A DNA stretch of 64,000 nucleotides from Stackebrandtia nassauensis DSM 44728 (GTDB lineage Bacteria > Actinomycetota > Actinomycetes > Mycobacteriales > Micromonosporaceae), in NCBI RefSeq assembly GCF_000024545.1, contig NC_013947.1:5146001-5210000 (forward strand), in the 5' to 3' direction. Below, one piece after another: positions 26,292 to 34,657 of the stretch (its first letter is position 1; every line of letters begins with the position of its first letter). The notes under the pieces were generated by a model that was given only the letters and a program-made list of their open reading frames with translations, had not been told where the DNA came from and did no database searches. Position numbers and translations under genes: made by a program.

Positions 26292-26960
26292 ATGAATAGC
26301 CCCAATACCAACGAAGACGTCACGACCGTCCTGATCGTCGACGACCACGATTTGATCCGCAAAGGACTGCGCCACGCGTTCAGTCGGGATCCGCAGTTCG
26401 AGGTCGTCGCCGAGGCGGGATCAGCGGGGGACGGACTCCGCAAGGCGGCCGCGTTGCAGCCGAACGTCGTGATCATGGATCTACGACTGCCGGACGGTTC
26501 GGGTCTGGAGGCGACCCGCAAACTGCGCAAGGCCCACCCGAGCATGGGGATCGTCGTGTTGACCATGTACGCCGGGGATGACCAGCTGTTCGGCGCCCTG
26601 GAAGCGGGGGCCAGCGCGTTCGTGCCCAAGAGCGCGCCGTCCGACGACGTGGTCTCGGCGGCCCGGCACGCGGCGACCACGCCCAACGCGTTCACCGCCG
26701 CCGACCTGGCCGAGGCGATGAAGCGCCGCCTGACGCCCAGCGGTCCACAGTTGTCACCGCGCGAGTCGCAGGTGCTGAAACTGCTGGCGGACGGCATGAG
26801 TGTCGCGGGCATCGCCAAGCAGCTGTACGTATCGGAATCCACGGCCAAGACGCACATCTCGAAGCTGTACGAGAAACTGGGGGCGGGCAACCGGGCGCAG
26901 GCGCTGATGACGGCGCTGAAGCTCGGGCTGCTGGAGGCACCGGACTCGCCGAAGTTCTAA
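26292..26960 (+). CDS. NarL/LuxR-family response regulator
   Basis: A 222-residue regulator: receiver domain with acidic pocket (VDDHD), phospho-acceptor in IMDLRLPDG and conserved Lys in VPKSAP, then a LuxR-type helix-turn-helix (LSPRESQVLKLLADGMSVAGIA to STAKTHISKLYEKL). ATG at 26292 is preceded by GGGAG. Partner of the kinase immediately upstream. Target genes are not apparent nearby; the next gene on this strand belongs to another system. Confidence 0.94.
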   Translation: MNSPNTNEDVTTVLIVDDHDLIRKGLRHAFSRDPQFEVVAEAGSAGDGLRKAAALQPNVVIMDLRLPDGSGLEATRKLRKAHPSMGIVVLTMYAGDDQLFGALEAGASAFVPKSAPSDDVVSAARHAATTPNAFTAADLAEAMKRRLTPSGPQLSPRESQVLKLLADGMSVAGIAKQLYVSESTAKTHISKLYEKLGAGNRAQALMTALKLGLLEAPDSPKF

Positions 26961-26964
26961 CGCC

Positions 26965-27423
26965 TCACTCGAATCGGGAATCCCACGCGACCTCCCCGGA
27001 CCGGCACGTGTACGCCACGACCAGCGTGTCGCCACCGTCCTGGGAGGCTTCGTGTGCGGTGGGCTGGTCGGTGGTGAAGGTGACCTCGCGCTTGACGTCG
27101 TTACCGGCCGGGTCGTCGGCGTCCCAGTCCGCCGCCGGGGTGACGGTGTCGCTGGCGATCGCGTCGCCGCGGCAGGTGACCGTGACGGTTCCGGCCGCGG
27201 TGGTCTTGGTCTGCGGCTCGGACTCGCCGCTGGGCTCGGGTTCCTCGGGCTCGCCGCTGGTGGTCGTGTCGGCGTCCTCGAGGGCGTCGCGAACCTGCGC
27301 GGGACTGAGGATCTGCGTCGAGGTCGTGCCCGCGCCGGTGAACAGGATCGCGGCCACGCCACCGGCGATGGCCGCGACCGCCACCACCATCCACAGTGCC
27401 ATGCCTGCCGCGGCCCGTCTCAT
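26965..27423 (-). CDS. Secreted or membrane-anchored protein of unknown function
   Basis: A 152-residue protein with an N-terminal membrane helix (about residues 5-30), an acidic Glu/Ser/Pro linker (about 48-70), and an extracytoplasmic domain of about 80 residues with two cysteines (TVTCRG and AYTCRSG) that could pair. No family recognised. ATG at 27423 lies six bases after a GATAAT hexamer and lacks a Shine-Dalgarno. It converges with the LuxR-type regulator (stops four bases apart) and is divergent from the OmpR-type system. Confidence 0.75.
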   Translation of the reverse strand: MRRAAAGMALWMVVAVAAIAGGVAAILFTGAGTTSTQILSPAQVRDALEDADTTTSGEPEEPEPSGESEPQTKTTAAGTVTVTCRGDAIASDTVTPAADWDADDPAGNDVKREVTFTTDQPTAHEASQDGGDTLVVAYTCRSGEVAWDSRFE

Positions 27424-27429
27424 CCGGCC

Positions 27430-27435
27430 ATTATC
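27430..27435 (-). promoter_or_regulatory. -10 hexamer, leaderless promoter of the 26965 gene
   Basis: GATAAT on the minus strand ends six bases before the ATG at 27423. Confidence 0.4.
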
Positions 27436-27445
27436 GCCCCGCTTC

Positions 27446-27455
27446 GGTTAAGAGC
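27446..27455 (+). promoter_or_regulatory. Candidate response-regulator box, copy 1
   Basis: GGTTAAGAGC, followed by a second imperfect half (GCTAAG), lies in the gap before the OmpR-type response regulator. The same ten bases occur inverted at 29480-29489, before the secreted protein at 29537. OmpR-type regulators bind such direct repeats. Confidence 0.45.
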
Positions 27456-27511
27456 ACGCTAAGACCCTGACAAGCCGGGGTTTCGACGGCGCGATCCCGC
27501 GGCTGACCGCA

Positions 27512-27517
27512 TACGCT
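27512..27517 (+). promoter_or_regulatory. -10 hexamer, leaderless promoter of the response regulator
   Basis: TACGCT ends seven bases before the GTG at 27525. Confidence 0.45.
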
Positions 27518-27524
27518 GGCCGAC

Positions 27525-28211
27525 GTGCCCCACATTCTCGTCATCGAGGACGACGCCGAGGTCCGCTCCGCGCTCATGCGCGGGCTGGGCGATCGCGGCC
27601 ACGCCGCACGCTGCGCCGCCACCGGCGCGGCCGGGCTGACCGAGGCACAGCGGCACGAGCCCGACCTCGTCGTGCTCGACCTGGGCCTGCCCGACGTCGA
27701 CGGCGTCAGCGTGCTGCGGATGCTGCGCGCCGTCAGCCGGGTGCCGATCCTGGTGCTGACGGCCCGCGACGAGGAACCGCAGATCGTGGCGGCGCTGAAC
27801 CACGGCGCCGACGACTACGTCGTCAAGCCCTGCGGCATCGCCCAGCTGGACGCGCGGATCCGCGCGGTGCTGCGCCGCACCGGCGGCGAGGGCCAGCCCG
27901 CGCTGCTGACCGTCGGCGGCCTGGAAATCGACCCCGCCGCCCGCACCGCGAACCTGGACGGCGCCGCCCTGGACCTGGCCGCCCGCGAGTTCGACCTGCT
28001 GCGGTACCTGGCCGAACGCGCCGGGCAGGTGGTCAGCAAACGCGAACTGCTCGCCGAGGTGTGGCACTACGGCTATCGCGGCGCCGACAAGACCGTCGAC
28101 GTCCACGTGTCCTGGCTGCGCCGCAAGCTCGGCGAGTCCGCCCAGGCACCCCGCTACCTGCACACCGTTCGCCGCGTCGGCGTCAAACTGACCGCGCCCC
28201 AGGGTTCCTGA
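27525..28211 (+). CDS. OmpR/PhoB-family response regulator
   Basis: A 228-residue regulator: receiver domain with IEDDAEV acidic pocket, phospho-acceptor in VVLDLGLPD, conserved Lys in VVKPCG, and a winged-helix DNA-binding domain (LAAREFDLLRYLAERAGQVV to VDVHVSWLRRKLGE). The residue after KP is Cys rather than the usual Phe. GTG at 27525 has no Shine-Dalgarno but is seven bases from a -10, suggesting a leaderless message. The kinase starts one base after the stop. Confidence 0.94.
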   Translation: MPHILVIEDDAEVRSALMRGLGDRGHAARCAATGAAGLTEAQRHEPDLVVLDLGLPDVDGVSVLRMLRAVSRVPILVLTARDEEPQIVAALNHGADDYVVKPCGIAQLDARIRAVLRRTGGEGQPALLTVGGLEIDPAARTANLDGAALDLAAREFDLLRYLAERAGQVVSKRELLAEVWHYGYRGADKTVDVHVSWLRRKLGESAQAPRYLHTVRRVGVKLTAPQGS

Positions 28212-28212
28212 C

Positions 28213-29451
28213 GTGCGCCGCCAACTGGCCGGACTGGTCGCCGCGACCACGTCGCTGGTGCTGGTGGCGTTGCTGATCCCCGTCGGCCTGCTGCTGCGCT
28301 CGCAGGCCGAGCAACGCGCGATCGCCGAGGCCACACTGCGAGCCCAGTCGGTGGCGCAACTGGTGCCGCAGTTGAGTTCCGACTCCGAGGCCCTCGGCGA
28401 GGGCGTGACGGTGTTCCTGCCCGACGGCACCGAGCTCGGCGACCCCGCGCCCCGCGGCGACTCGGTGAAACTCGCCCAGACCGGCCGCGCCTTCACCGCC
28501 TCCACACCCGACGGTGTGGAGGTGCTGGTACCCACCAGATCCAGCGACAGCGGCACCGCCGTGGTGCGGGTCTTCGTCGGCCAGGACCGGCTGCACCAGG
28601 GCGTGACACAGTCGATCGCTGTGCTGTCCGCCATCGTGCTGGTCCTGTTGGGACTCGGCATCCTGCTGGCCAACCGGCTCGCCCGCCGCATGGTCTCCTC
28701 GGTCGACGAACTCGCGGGCACCGCCGACCGGCTCGCCACCGGCGACCTGACCGCCCGCGCCGCGTTGGACGGCCCACCGGAACTGCGCCGCGTCGCCGAG
28801 GAACTCAACCGCCTCGCGGCCCGCATCGGGGAACTGCTGACCTCCGAACGCGAAGAGGTCGCCGACCTGGCCCACCGCCTGCGCACCCCGTTGACCGCGT
28901 TGCGGATGAACATCGACAACCTCGGCGACACCGCATCCGCCGCACCGCTGCGGTCCTCGGTGGACACCCTCGCCGGACACGTCGACGAACTGATCCGCAC
29001 CGCCCGCCGACCGGTCCGCGAGGGCGCCGCCCCGGTCGCCGACCTGGCCGCGGTGGCGGCCGACCGGCTCCGCTTCTGGGGCGCCCTGGCCGAGGACGAC
29101 GACCGCGAACTCTCCGGTGACATCCCCGCCTTCCCCGTCACGGTTCGCACCAACACCGACGACCTCACCGCGGCCCTGGACGCCTTGCTGGACAACGCGT
29201 TCCGCCACACCCCCGCCGGTTCGGCACTGCGGATCGCGGTCTCCCCGTCGGGCACGGTCACGATCGACGACGCCGGTCCCGGCTTCCGCAACCGCGCACT
29301 GGCCAACCGAGGCCACTCCGGCGCCGGTTCGACCGGCCTGGGGCTCGACATAGCCCGCCGCACCGCCGCCGCCTCCGGCGGCGACCTCCACATCGGAACA
29401 TCCCCGTGGGGCGGTGCCCGCGTCGAACTGCGCTTCGGGCCGTCACGGTGA
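28213..29451 (+). CDS. OmpR-system sensor histidine kinase
   Basis: A 412-residue kinase partner of the preceding regulator. Two membrane helices (about residues 8-30 and 136-160) flank a ~100-residue extracytoplasmic sensor; a HAMP segment follows, then HisKA with DLAHRLRTPLTALR (phospho-His), and HATPase_c with DALLDNAFRHTPAG (N box), DDAGPGF (G1) and TGLGLDIARR (G2). GTG at 28213. Architecture is complete. The signal is unknown, but the secreted protein encoded 85 bases downstream is a likely target. Confidence 0.93.
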   Translation: MRRQLAGLVAATTSLVLVALLIPVGLLLRSQAEQRAIAEATLRAQSVAQLVPQLSSDSEALGEGVTVFLPDGTELGDPAPRGDSVKLAQTGRAFTASTPDGVEVLVPTRSSDSGTAVVRVFVGQDRLHQGVTQSIAVLSAIVLVLLGLGILLANRLARRMVSSVDELAGTADRLATGDLTARAALDGPPELRRVAEELNRLAARIGELLTSEREEVADLAHRLRTPLTALRMNIDNLGDTASAAPLRSSVDTLAGHVDELIRTARRPVREGAAPVADLAAVAADRLRFWGALAEDDDRELSGDIPAFPVTVRTNTDDLTAALDALLDNAFRHTPAGSALRIAVSPSGTVTIDDAGPGFRNRALANRGHSGAGSTGLGLDIARRTAAASGGDLHIGTSPWGGARVELRFGPSR

Positions 29452-29479
29452 CGGCGTCAGCTTGAGGCTCACATAACCC

Positions 29480-29489
29480 GCTCTTAACC
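29480..29489 (-). promoter_or_regulatory. Candidate response-regulator box, copy 2
   Basis: Inverted copy of GGTTAAGAGC, followed on that strand by GGGTTATG, giving a repeated GGTTA at 11-base spacing. It lies 48 bases before the secreted protein gene at 29537. Confidence 0.45.
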
Positions 29490-29536
29490 GTCGCCGCTCG
29501 ACAATCGTTGCCTCACCCCGATCTGGAGGTACGCAC

Positions 29537-31453
29537 GTGAGAAAACGCTACGTCGCGGCGGCGCTGGCAGTGGCCAGCCTGACGGTCGCCGGCGGTCTGG
29601 CGGTCGCCGAATCGGCCACCGACACGCCACCGTCCGATGGCGGCGGGACCCCACCCACCACCGTCACGCTCCCCACCGGCGACACGGTCGAGATCATCGG
29701 CGACGCCCTGGTCCCGAAACCGGCCGCCGGTCGCGCCGACATCGGCTTCCGCTCGACCCGACTGCCCGGCCACGACCGGGTGATCATGCCCCTGGACCAG
29801 CTGGGCAAGTCGCGAACCGACGAACGGCTGTACAACGTGGACGCGCTGCTGCGCAACGGCTACAGCGACGCCCGCGACGTGAAGTCCCCCGACAAACTGG
29901 GCGAGGACTCGACATCGTCCAAAGCCGACGCTGACGCCACCAAAGTCACCGTCGAGTACTCCTGGCTCGACGGTTCCGACCCCGAACAGGGCGGCGCGTT
30001 CTGGGTCAACCTGGACACCAACGAAACCGGCAGCGCCGACGTCAGCAAGGGCAAAGCCGAACTCGACCTCAAACCGGGCAAGTACAGCCTCATCGCCGAC
30101 ATGCTCCGCAGGGGCACCGGCGACGAACCCTGGGAGGCCGTCGGCACGATCATGGACGTCACGGTCACCGACGAAGCCCAGACGATCACGGTCGACGGCG
30201 GCAAAGCCAAACCGGTCGAGGCCACCCTCGACAACGACGCCAAACCGCGGAAGAAGCTGATGGAACTGTTCACCGGTGTCTCCACCGGCAAAGAGCAGCA
30301 GATCGCCCACACCATCAACTTCTCCGGCGAGGACAAGCTCTACGCCATCCCCAACGACGAAACCGGCGACCACCCCGCCGGGTTCACCCTGCAATCCCAG
30401 CTGACGCGCGCAAAGGACACCTACAGCCTGTTCAACATCGCCGAGCACGGCATCCCCGCCGACCCGTCCTTCGCCGTCCGGGCCAAGGATCTGGCCGCCC
30501 GCGAAGCCAGCTACCCCAGCCTCGGCGGCGACGCCCACGAGCTGGGACGCAGCGACTGGGGCTACCACAAGTCGCACGCCCCGTACATGTACCCGTTGAG
30601 CGCCAACGCCAAGCTGGGCTCGTCCCGCACCGAGCACTACACGGCCGGCCCCGACGTGGGCTGGACCCACTTCGGCATGCTCGAAGGCAAGGACGCGGAA
30701 TCCCCGTACGACACCGTCATCGTCGACAGTGGGCAGATGAAACCCGGAACCGAGGACATGCCGTGGCTGTCGGCTCCACTGTCGGTACGGGTCCCCGGCT
30801 CCCACTCCCCGTACTTCAACACCGGCCTGGAACGGTGGCCCAGCGGCGGCAAAGCCGGACTCCTAGCGCGAGTCCCGATGTTCACCAGCGGGTCGGGCGC
30901 CTCGACGACGTTCTCGCGGAACCTGTCGGGTAAGGCCGTCATCAGCAAGGACGGGAAGGTGCTCGCGGAGGAGACCAACGGCTCGGAGGTCTACGCCGAC
31001 CTGGCTGAGGGCGACGAGGGCCGGTACACCGTCGCGGTGGAGGCGAAGCGCGAGGTCGCCTGGACGCCGCTGGGCACCCGGTCCACGGCGACGTGGGAGT
31101 TCGACTCCAAGCCGGTCGAGGAGAACACGGTTCTGGACGTCTCGGCGGTGCGCTTCGGGGCGTCGGGTATCAGTGGCGGGTATGCCAAGGCCGCCAAGCC
31201 GCAGAAGGTGACGCTGGACTTCGAGACGCAGCCGGGCGCTGAGGATCGCAGCTGCGAGAAGCTCGGGTTTGAAGTTTCGTATGACGATGGGAAGACGTGG
31301 AAGAAGGTCAAGGTCGATCGGGACGGTGACCATGCTGAGGCGAAGTTGAAGCATCCGTCGGGTGCGAAGTTCGTGTCGGTCAGGTTCAGTGCGACCGACG
31401 ACAAGGGGCAGACGGTCAAGACGTCGACCATTCGCTCGTACGGTCTGAAGTAG
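29537..31453 (+). CDS. Secreted protein with S8-protease flanking domains but no protease domain
   Basis: A 638-residue exported protein. A signal peptide (residues 1-25) is followed by TVTLPTGDTVEI and GYSDARDV, closely like the prosegment (VTLxTGDxV) of large actinobacterial S8 peptidases. The C-terminal ~100 residues (LDVSAVRFGASG, GFEVSYDDGKTWKK, FVSVRFSATDDKGQTV) resemble the last beta-rich domain of the same proteins. The catalytic Asp, His and GTSMAxP serine motifs of the subtilase domain are absent. GTG at 29537 has GGAGG eight bases ahead. A truncated paralogue starts at 62833. It may be a scaffold, inhibitor or adhesin; function is inferred only. Confidence 0.82.
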   Translation: MRKRYVAAALAVASLTVAGGLAVAESATDTPPSDGGGTPPTTVTLPTGDTVEIIGDALVPKPAAGRADIGFRSTRLPGHDRVIMPLDQLGKSRTDERLYNVDALLRNGYSDARDVKSPDKLGEDSTSSKADADATKVTVEYSWLDGSDPEQGGAFWVNLDTNETGSADVSKGKAELDLKPGKYSLIADMLRRGTGDEPWEAVGTIMDVTVTDEAQTITVDGGKAKPVEATLDNDAKPRKKLMELFTGVSTGKEQQIAHTINFSGEDKLYAIPNDETGDHPAGFTLQSQLTRAKDTYSLFNIAEHGIPADPSFAVRAKDLAAREASYPSLGGDAHELGRSDWGYHKSHAPYMYPLSANAKLGSSRTEHYTAGPDVGWTHFGMLEGKDAESPYDTVIVDSGQMKPGTEDMPWLSAPLSVRVPGSHSPYFNTGLERWPSGGKAGLLARVPMFTSGSGASTTFSRNLSGKAVISKDGKVLAEETNGSEVYADLAEGDEGRYTVAVEAKREVAWTPLGTRSTATWEFDSKPVEENTVLDVSAVRFGASGISGGYAKAAKPQKVTLDFETQPGAEDRSCEKLGFEVSYDDGKTWKKVKVDRDGDHAEAKLKHPSGAKFVSVRFSATDDKGQTVKTSTIRSYGLK

Positions 31454-31459
31454 AGCGTT

Positions 31460-31487
31460 GGGGCGCGTGCCGGTGGGTGCGCGCCCC
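31460..31487. terminator. Hairpin terminator between convergent genes
   Basis: GGGGCGCG (31460-31467) pairs with CGCGCCCC (31480-31487), seven bases after the 29537 gene stop; the convergent GT4 gene stops at 31570. Confidence 0.5.
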
Positions 31488-31569
31488 GTCGGGCTGCCGA
31501 GCCCAAGCGCTCACGGGCTGCCCGAACCTCACCAACCCACGAGCCACCCGAGCTCAACCCCTCACCAGC

Positions 31570-33255
31570 TCACGGGCTCAACAGCTTCGCCAAGCGCTCC
31601 GCGACGGTCGGCCAAGTCCAGGCTCGGCACATCCAGTCCCGTCCAGCCGCCCCCATCCGGGCCGCCAGCTCGCGATCGCCAAGCACAGTAGACAGCCGGT
31701 CGGCCAACGCGGGGATGTCGCGTCCGTCGACGACGAACCCAGTCTCACCGTGCCGCACCGTATCGGGCGCCCCGCCGGAATCCCCCGCGATCACCGGCAA
31801 CCCGGTGGCCGCAGCCTCCAGATAGACCACGCCCAACCCCTCAACGTCGAGGCCACGACGACGAGTGCGGCACGGCATCGCGAACACGTCCATCGCCGCG
31901 TAACAAGCGGGCAGTTCACTCCCCGGTACCGGCCCGGTGAGCACCACGTGGTCGCCCATCCCGGCCGCCGCGATCCGCCGCCGCAGCGCCTTCTCGTACG
32001 GCCCCCCGCCCACCAACAACAACGCCGCATCCGGCACCCGCTCGCGAACCAGCGGCAACGCCTCAACAAGGCTGTCCTGCCCCTTGCGGGGAACCAGCCG
32101 CGACACGCACCCGATCACCGGACGGTCGCCAAGGCCGAACCGACGCCGGATCGCCGCGCGGTCCACCGTCGGCGAGAACTCCCCTGTGTCCACCCCGAAA
32201 GTCAACTGTTCCAACGAGGTCAACGCATCGATGGCCGGAGCCAACCGAGCCCGGCTGTACTCGGCCAGGTAAGTCACCACGTCGCAGCCGCGCGCGATGC
32301 GCCGCAACGCGGTGCGAGCCACCGGCAGCTTCGCCCAGCCCACCTCGTGTCCGTGGGTCAACGCCACGGCCCGCCGGATCGCCGTGCGCCGCTTCAGCCC
32401 GGCGGCCAGCAGCCCCAACGGCGCGGCGGCCCCGAACCACACCGCGTCGCAGTCGTGCTCAACAGCGACCCGAGCCGCCGCGCGAGCCGCACCCGGCGTG
32501 GGCAACAGCATCGACGTGCGCGCCCGCACCACCGGAAACGGCTGCTCGGCATCGAACGCCGCCGCTCCCGGCGACGTGGAGCAGTACACAACGAGATGCT
32601 CGACCGGCAACCGCGTCGCCATGCCGTGCACAAACGACTGGATGCCACCCTGCCGAGGCGGAAAGTCGTTGGTAACCAACAAAACCCGCCCCGCCCGCCC
32701 GCTTGGGCCTGCTCCGGCCCGTCGCGTGTCGGCCGGGCCAGGCCCGACAAGCCCAGCCCCGTCCGGCTGCTCGGGCTCGGGCGGCTGGCCGCCTGCCCCC
32801 GGCTCACCGAGCCGCTGCGGCTCCCCAGCTGGCCCGGCCCCGCTCGGCCGTGCATCGTCGCTCGCCCGCGCGGGCTCGGGCGGCTGGCCGCCAGACCCCG
32901 GCTCACCGAGCCGCCGCAGCTCCCCAGCTCGCAACTCGCCAACCGGCCCAGCCCCACGCTGCCGCGCGGCGTCAGCCCGGCCTAGCTCGACAAGCCCAGC
33001 CCCGTCCGGTTGCGCGGGCTCGGGCGGCTGGCCACCAAGCCCAGGCTCACCGAGCCGCCGCAGCTCCCCAGCTCGCAGCTCGCCACCCGGCCCAGCCCCA
33101 CGCTGCCGCGCAGCGTCAGCCCGGCCTAGCCCGACAAGCCCAGCCCCGTCCGGCCGAGCGGGCTCTAGCGGCTGGCCGCCAAGCCCCGGCTCGCCGAGCT
33201 GCTGCGGCTCCCCAACCGGCTGCCTCTCATTGGCCGGGCCGGGCTCAGTCGCCAT
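31570..33255 (-). CDS. GT4 glycosyltransferase with repetitive N-terminal extension
   Basis: The C-terminal ~370 residues are a GT-B fold family 4 transferase, most like actinobacterial PimB/PimC-type mannosyltransferases: LLVTNDFPPRQGGIQSF, IGCVSRLVPRKGQD, the EX7E region around DVEGLGVVYLEAAATG. It should use GDP- or UDP-sugar in lipoglycan or polysaccharide synthesis. From ATG 33255 the frame adds ~190 residues dominated by 48-residue tandem repeats (LGEPGxGGQPPEPxQPDGAG). That ATG overlaps the end of the M48 gene by 11 bases. A start just before the catalytic domain (TTG near 32682) is the alternative, in which case the repeat would be untranslated. Confidence 0.75.
   Translation of the reverse strand: MATEPGPANERQPVGEPQQLGEPGLGGQPLEPARPDGAGLVGLGRADAARQRGAGPGGELRAGELRRLGEPGLGGQPPEPAQPDGAGLVELGRADAARQRGAGPVGELRAGELRRLGEPGSGGQPPEPARASDDARPSGAGPAGEPQRLGEPGAGGQPPEPEQPDGAGLVGPGPADTRRAGAGPSGRAGRVLLVTNDFPPRQGGIQSFVHGMATRLPVEHLVVYCSTSPGAAAFDAEQPFPVVRARTSMLLPTPGAARAAARVAVEHDCDAVWFGAAAPLGLLAAGLKRRTAIRRAVALTHGHEVGWAKLPVARTALRRIARGCDVVTYLAEYSRARLAPAIDALTSLEQLTFGVDTGEFSPTVDRAAIRRRFGLGDRPVIGCVSRLVPRKGQDSLVEALPLVRERVPDAALLLVGGGPYEKALRRRIAAAGMGDHVVLTGPVPGSELPACYAAMDVFAMPCRTRRRGLDVEGLGVVYLEAAATGLPVIAGDSGGAPDTVRHGETGFVVDGRDIPALADRLSTVLGDRELAARMGAAGRDWMCRAWTWPTVAERLAKLLSP
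32686..33198 (-). repeat. 144-bp in-frame tandem repeat, about 3.5 copies
   Basis: Four units, read on the minus strand: 33198-33055 and 33054-32911 are full 144-bp copies; 32910-32812 and 32811-32686 are shortened and diverged. Each encodes about 48 Gly/Pro/Arg/Ala-rich residues beginning LGEPG and containing GGQPxEP and PDGAGLV. Copy length divisible by three keeps the frame open into the GT4 domain. The opposite strand is also open through the repeat, as expected for such GC content. Confidence 0.85.
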
Positions 33256-34498
33256 ACGCCTTGGCCATGGCGATGCGTTGCGCCGTGGTCGGATGCGAGC
33301 CGAACAGCCAGTGGATGATCCCCGGCGGGTCGACATCGGACTTGTTGGACGCCGCGAGGTTGGCCTGCATCTCCGCGAACGTTGCCGGGTCCTTGGTCAG
33401 CTCCAGCGCGTGCGCGTCGGCTCGCATCTCCATGCGCCGCGACACCGCGCTCTGCAACGGCGTCGTCAGCAGGCCCACCACCGCCACGAACGCCAGGATC
33501 AGCGCCAGTGCCCGTGGTGACGTGATCGTGTCGGCCCCCGCGCGGCGCAGCAGGCCGGTGGCGTTGGCCAGCAGCGCTATCGCGCACACCGCCGCCGCCG
33601 TGCCCAGCGCCGCCAGCGCGGTGCCGATCCACACATCGTTGGCCTTGGCGTGCCCCAGCTCGTGGGCCACCACGGAGGCGACCTCCTTGTCGGGCGCCTT
33701 GAGCAGGTTGTCGTACACCACGATGCGGCGGGTTGGACCGAGTCCAGACACGTAGGCGTTGACCGCGTTGGTGCGGATCGAGGCGTCGGAGACCAGCACG
33801 TCCTTGACCGGCACCCCGTCCGCTTCGGCCATGTCCATCAGTTCGGTGCGCAGCGCGCTGTCGCCCATCGGTTTGAAGGAGTTGAACACCGGCTCGATCA
33901 CCAGCGGGTACAGCGCCGACATGACGACGACCAGCAGCCCCGCGCCCACCGCCGTCCACGCCCACCACCATTTCGGGGCGAAGCGGATGACGGTGTAGAA
34001 CGCCGCCAGCGCCAGCGCGGACAGCACAATGGTCACCAGGTAGGACTTGCCGACGTCCATCGCCCACTGCCCCCAGCTTTGGGTGGACATGCCGAACCGG
34101 ACCCGGATCGAGTGCGACCACGCCGACAGCGGCAGCGTGACGACCTGCGACACCAGCACGACCAGCAGCCCGCCCAGCACCGCCTCGGCCAGCCAGTGCC
34201 CGCCGAACGGCCGCCCGCCCAGCGCGACGAGTTTGGCGCCCAGCGTGGTCAGGCCCAGCAGCAGCGCCACCGCCAGGCTCAGCCCCAGCGCGATGTAGGA
34301 GCCAGGTCGCAGTGCGGCGGCGAACTCCTTGCCGGTGGCCACGACCCCGGCGGGCAGCGAGTCGACCGCCTTGGCCTGGGCGGCGGCCGAGGGCACCGGT
34401 GGGTCGCCCCACGGCACCAGCAGGGCTCCGGCGATGAGTAGGGCACCGAGCAGCACCAGCAGCGCGATCGCGGCGGGCTGACGAAGGAAAGCGACCAT
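33245..34498 (-). CDS. M48 family (Ste24-like CAAX protease) metallopeptidase
   Basis: A 417-residue membrane zinc peptidase with about seven helices. The zinc motif is VVAHELGHAKAND with the third ligand in the downstream EMRADAHALEL helix, and SRRMEMRADAHAL plus FGSHPTTAQRIAMA are the expected C-terminal motifs. Bacterial Ste24 homologues degrade or process membrane proteins; farnesylated substrates are not expected in bacteria. ATG at 34498 opens the first helix. The GT4 gene overlaps its 3' end by 11 bases if the long GT4 start is right. Confidence 0.92.
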   Translation of the reverse strand: MVAFLRQPAAIALLVLLGALLIAGALLVPWGDPPVPSAAAQAKAVDSLPAGVVATGKEFAAALRPGSYIALGLSLAVALLLGLTTLGAKLVALGGRPFGGHWLAEAVLGGLLVVLVSQVVTLPLSAWSHSIRVRFGMSTQSWGQWAMDVGKSYLVTIVLSALALAAFYTVIRFAPKWWWAWTAVGAGLLVVVMSALYPLVIEPVFNSFKPMGDSALRTELMDMAEADGVPVKDVLVSDASIRTNAVNAYVSGLGPTRRIVVYDNLLKAPDKEVASVVAHELGHAKANDVWIGTALAALGTAAAVCAIALLANATGLLRRAGADTITSPRALALILAFVAVVGLLTTPLQSAVSRRMEMRADAHALELTKDPATFAEMQANLAASNKSDVDPPGIIHWLFGSHPTTAQRIAMAKAYGD

Positions 34499-34657
34499 CG
34501 CTGTATTTTCCGTCCTCGACCTGCGGTGACTCGGCTGGGGCGCGCGGAAGACGAAACGGTGGCAGACTTGGGGTATGTCGGTATGGGCAAAAGCTTGGGC
34601 CGGGAGCCGCGCTAAGGCGTGCTCCCGCGCTTCGTCGTCCCCCGTACCGGCAGCGTC

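Noticed and set aside
32703-33755. Plus-strand frame with Ala/Arg/Pro/Gln repeats
   Set aside because: It is the complementary reading of the 144-bp tandem repeat; no start signals or domains.
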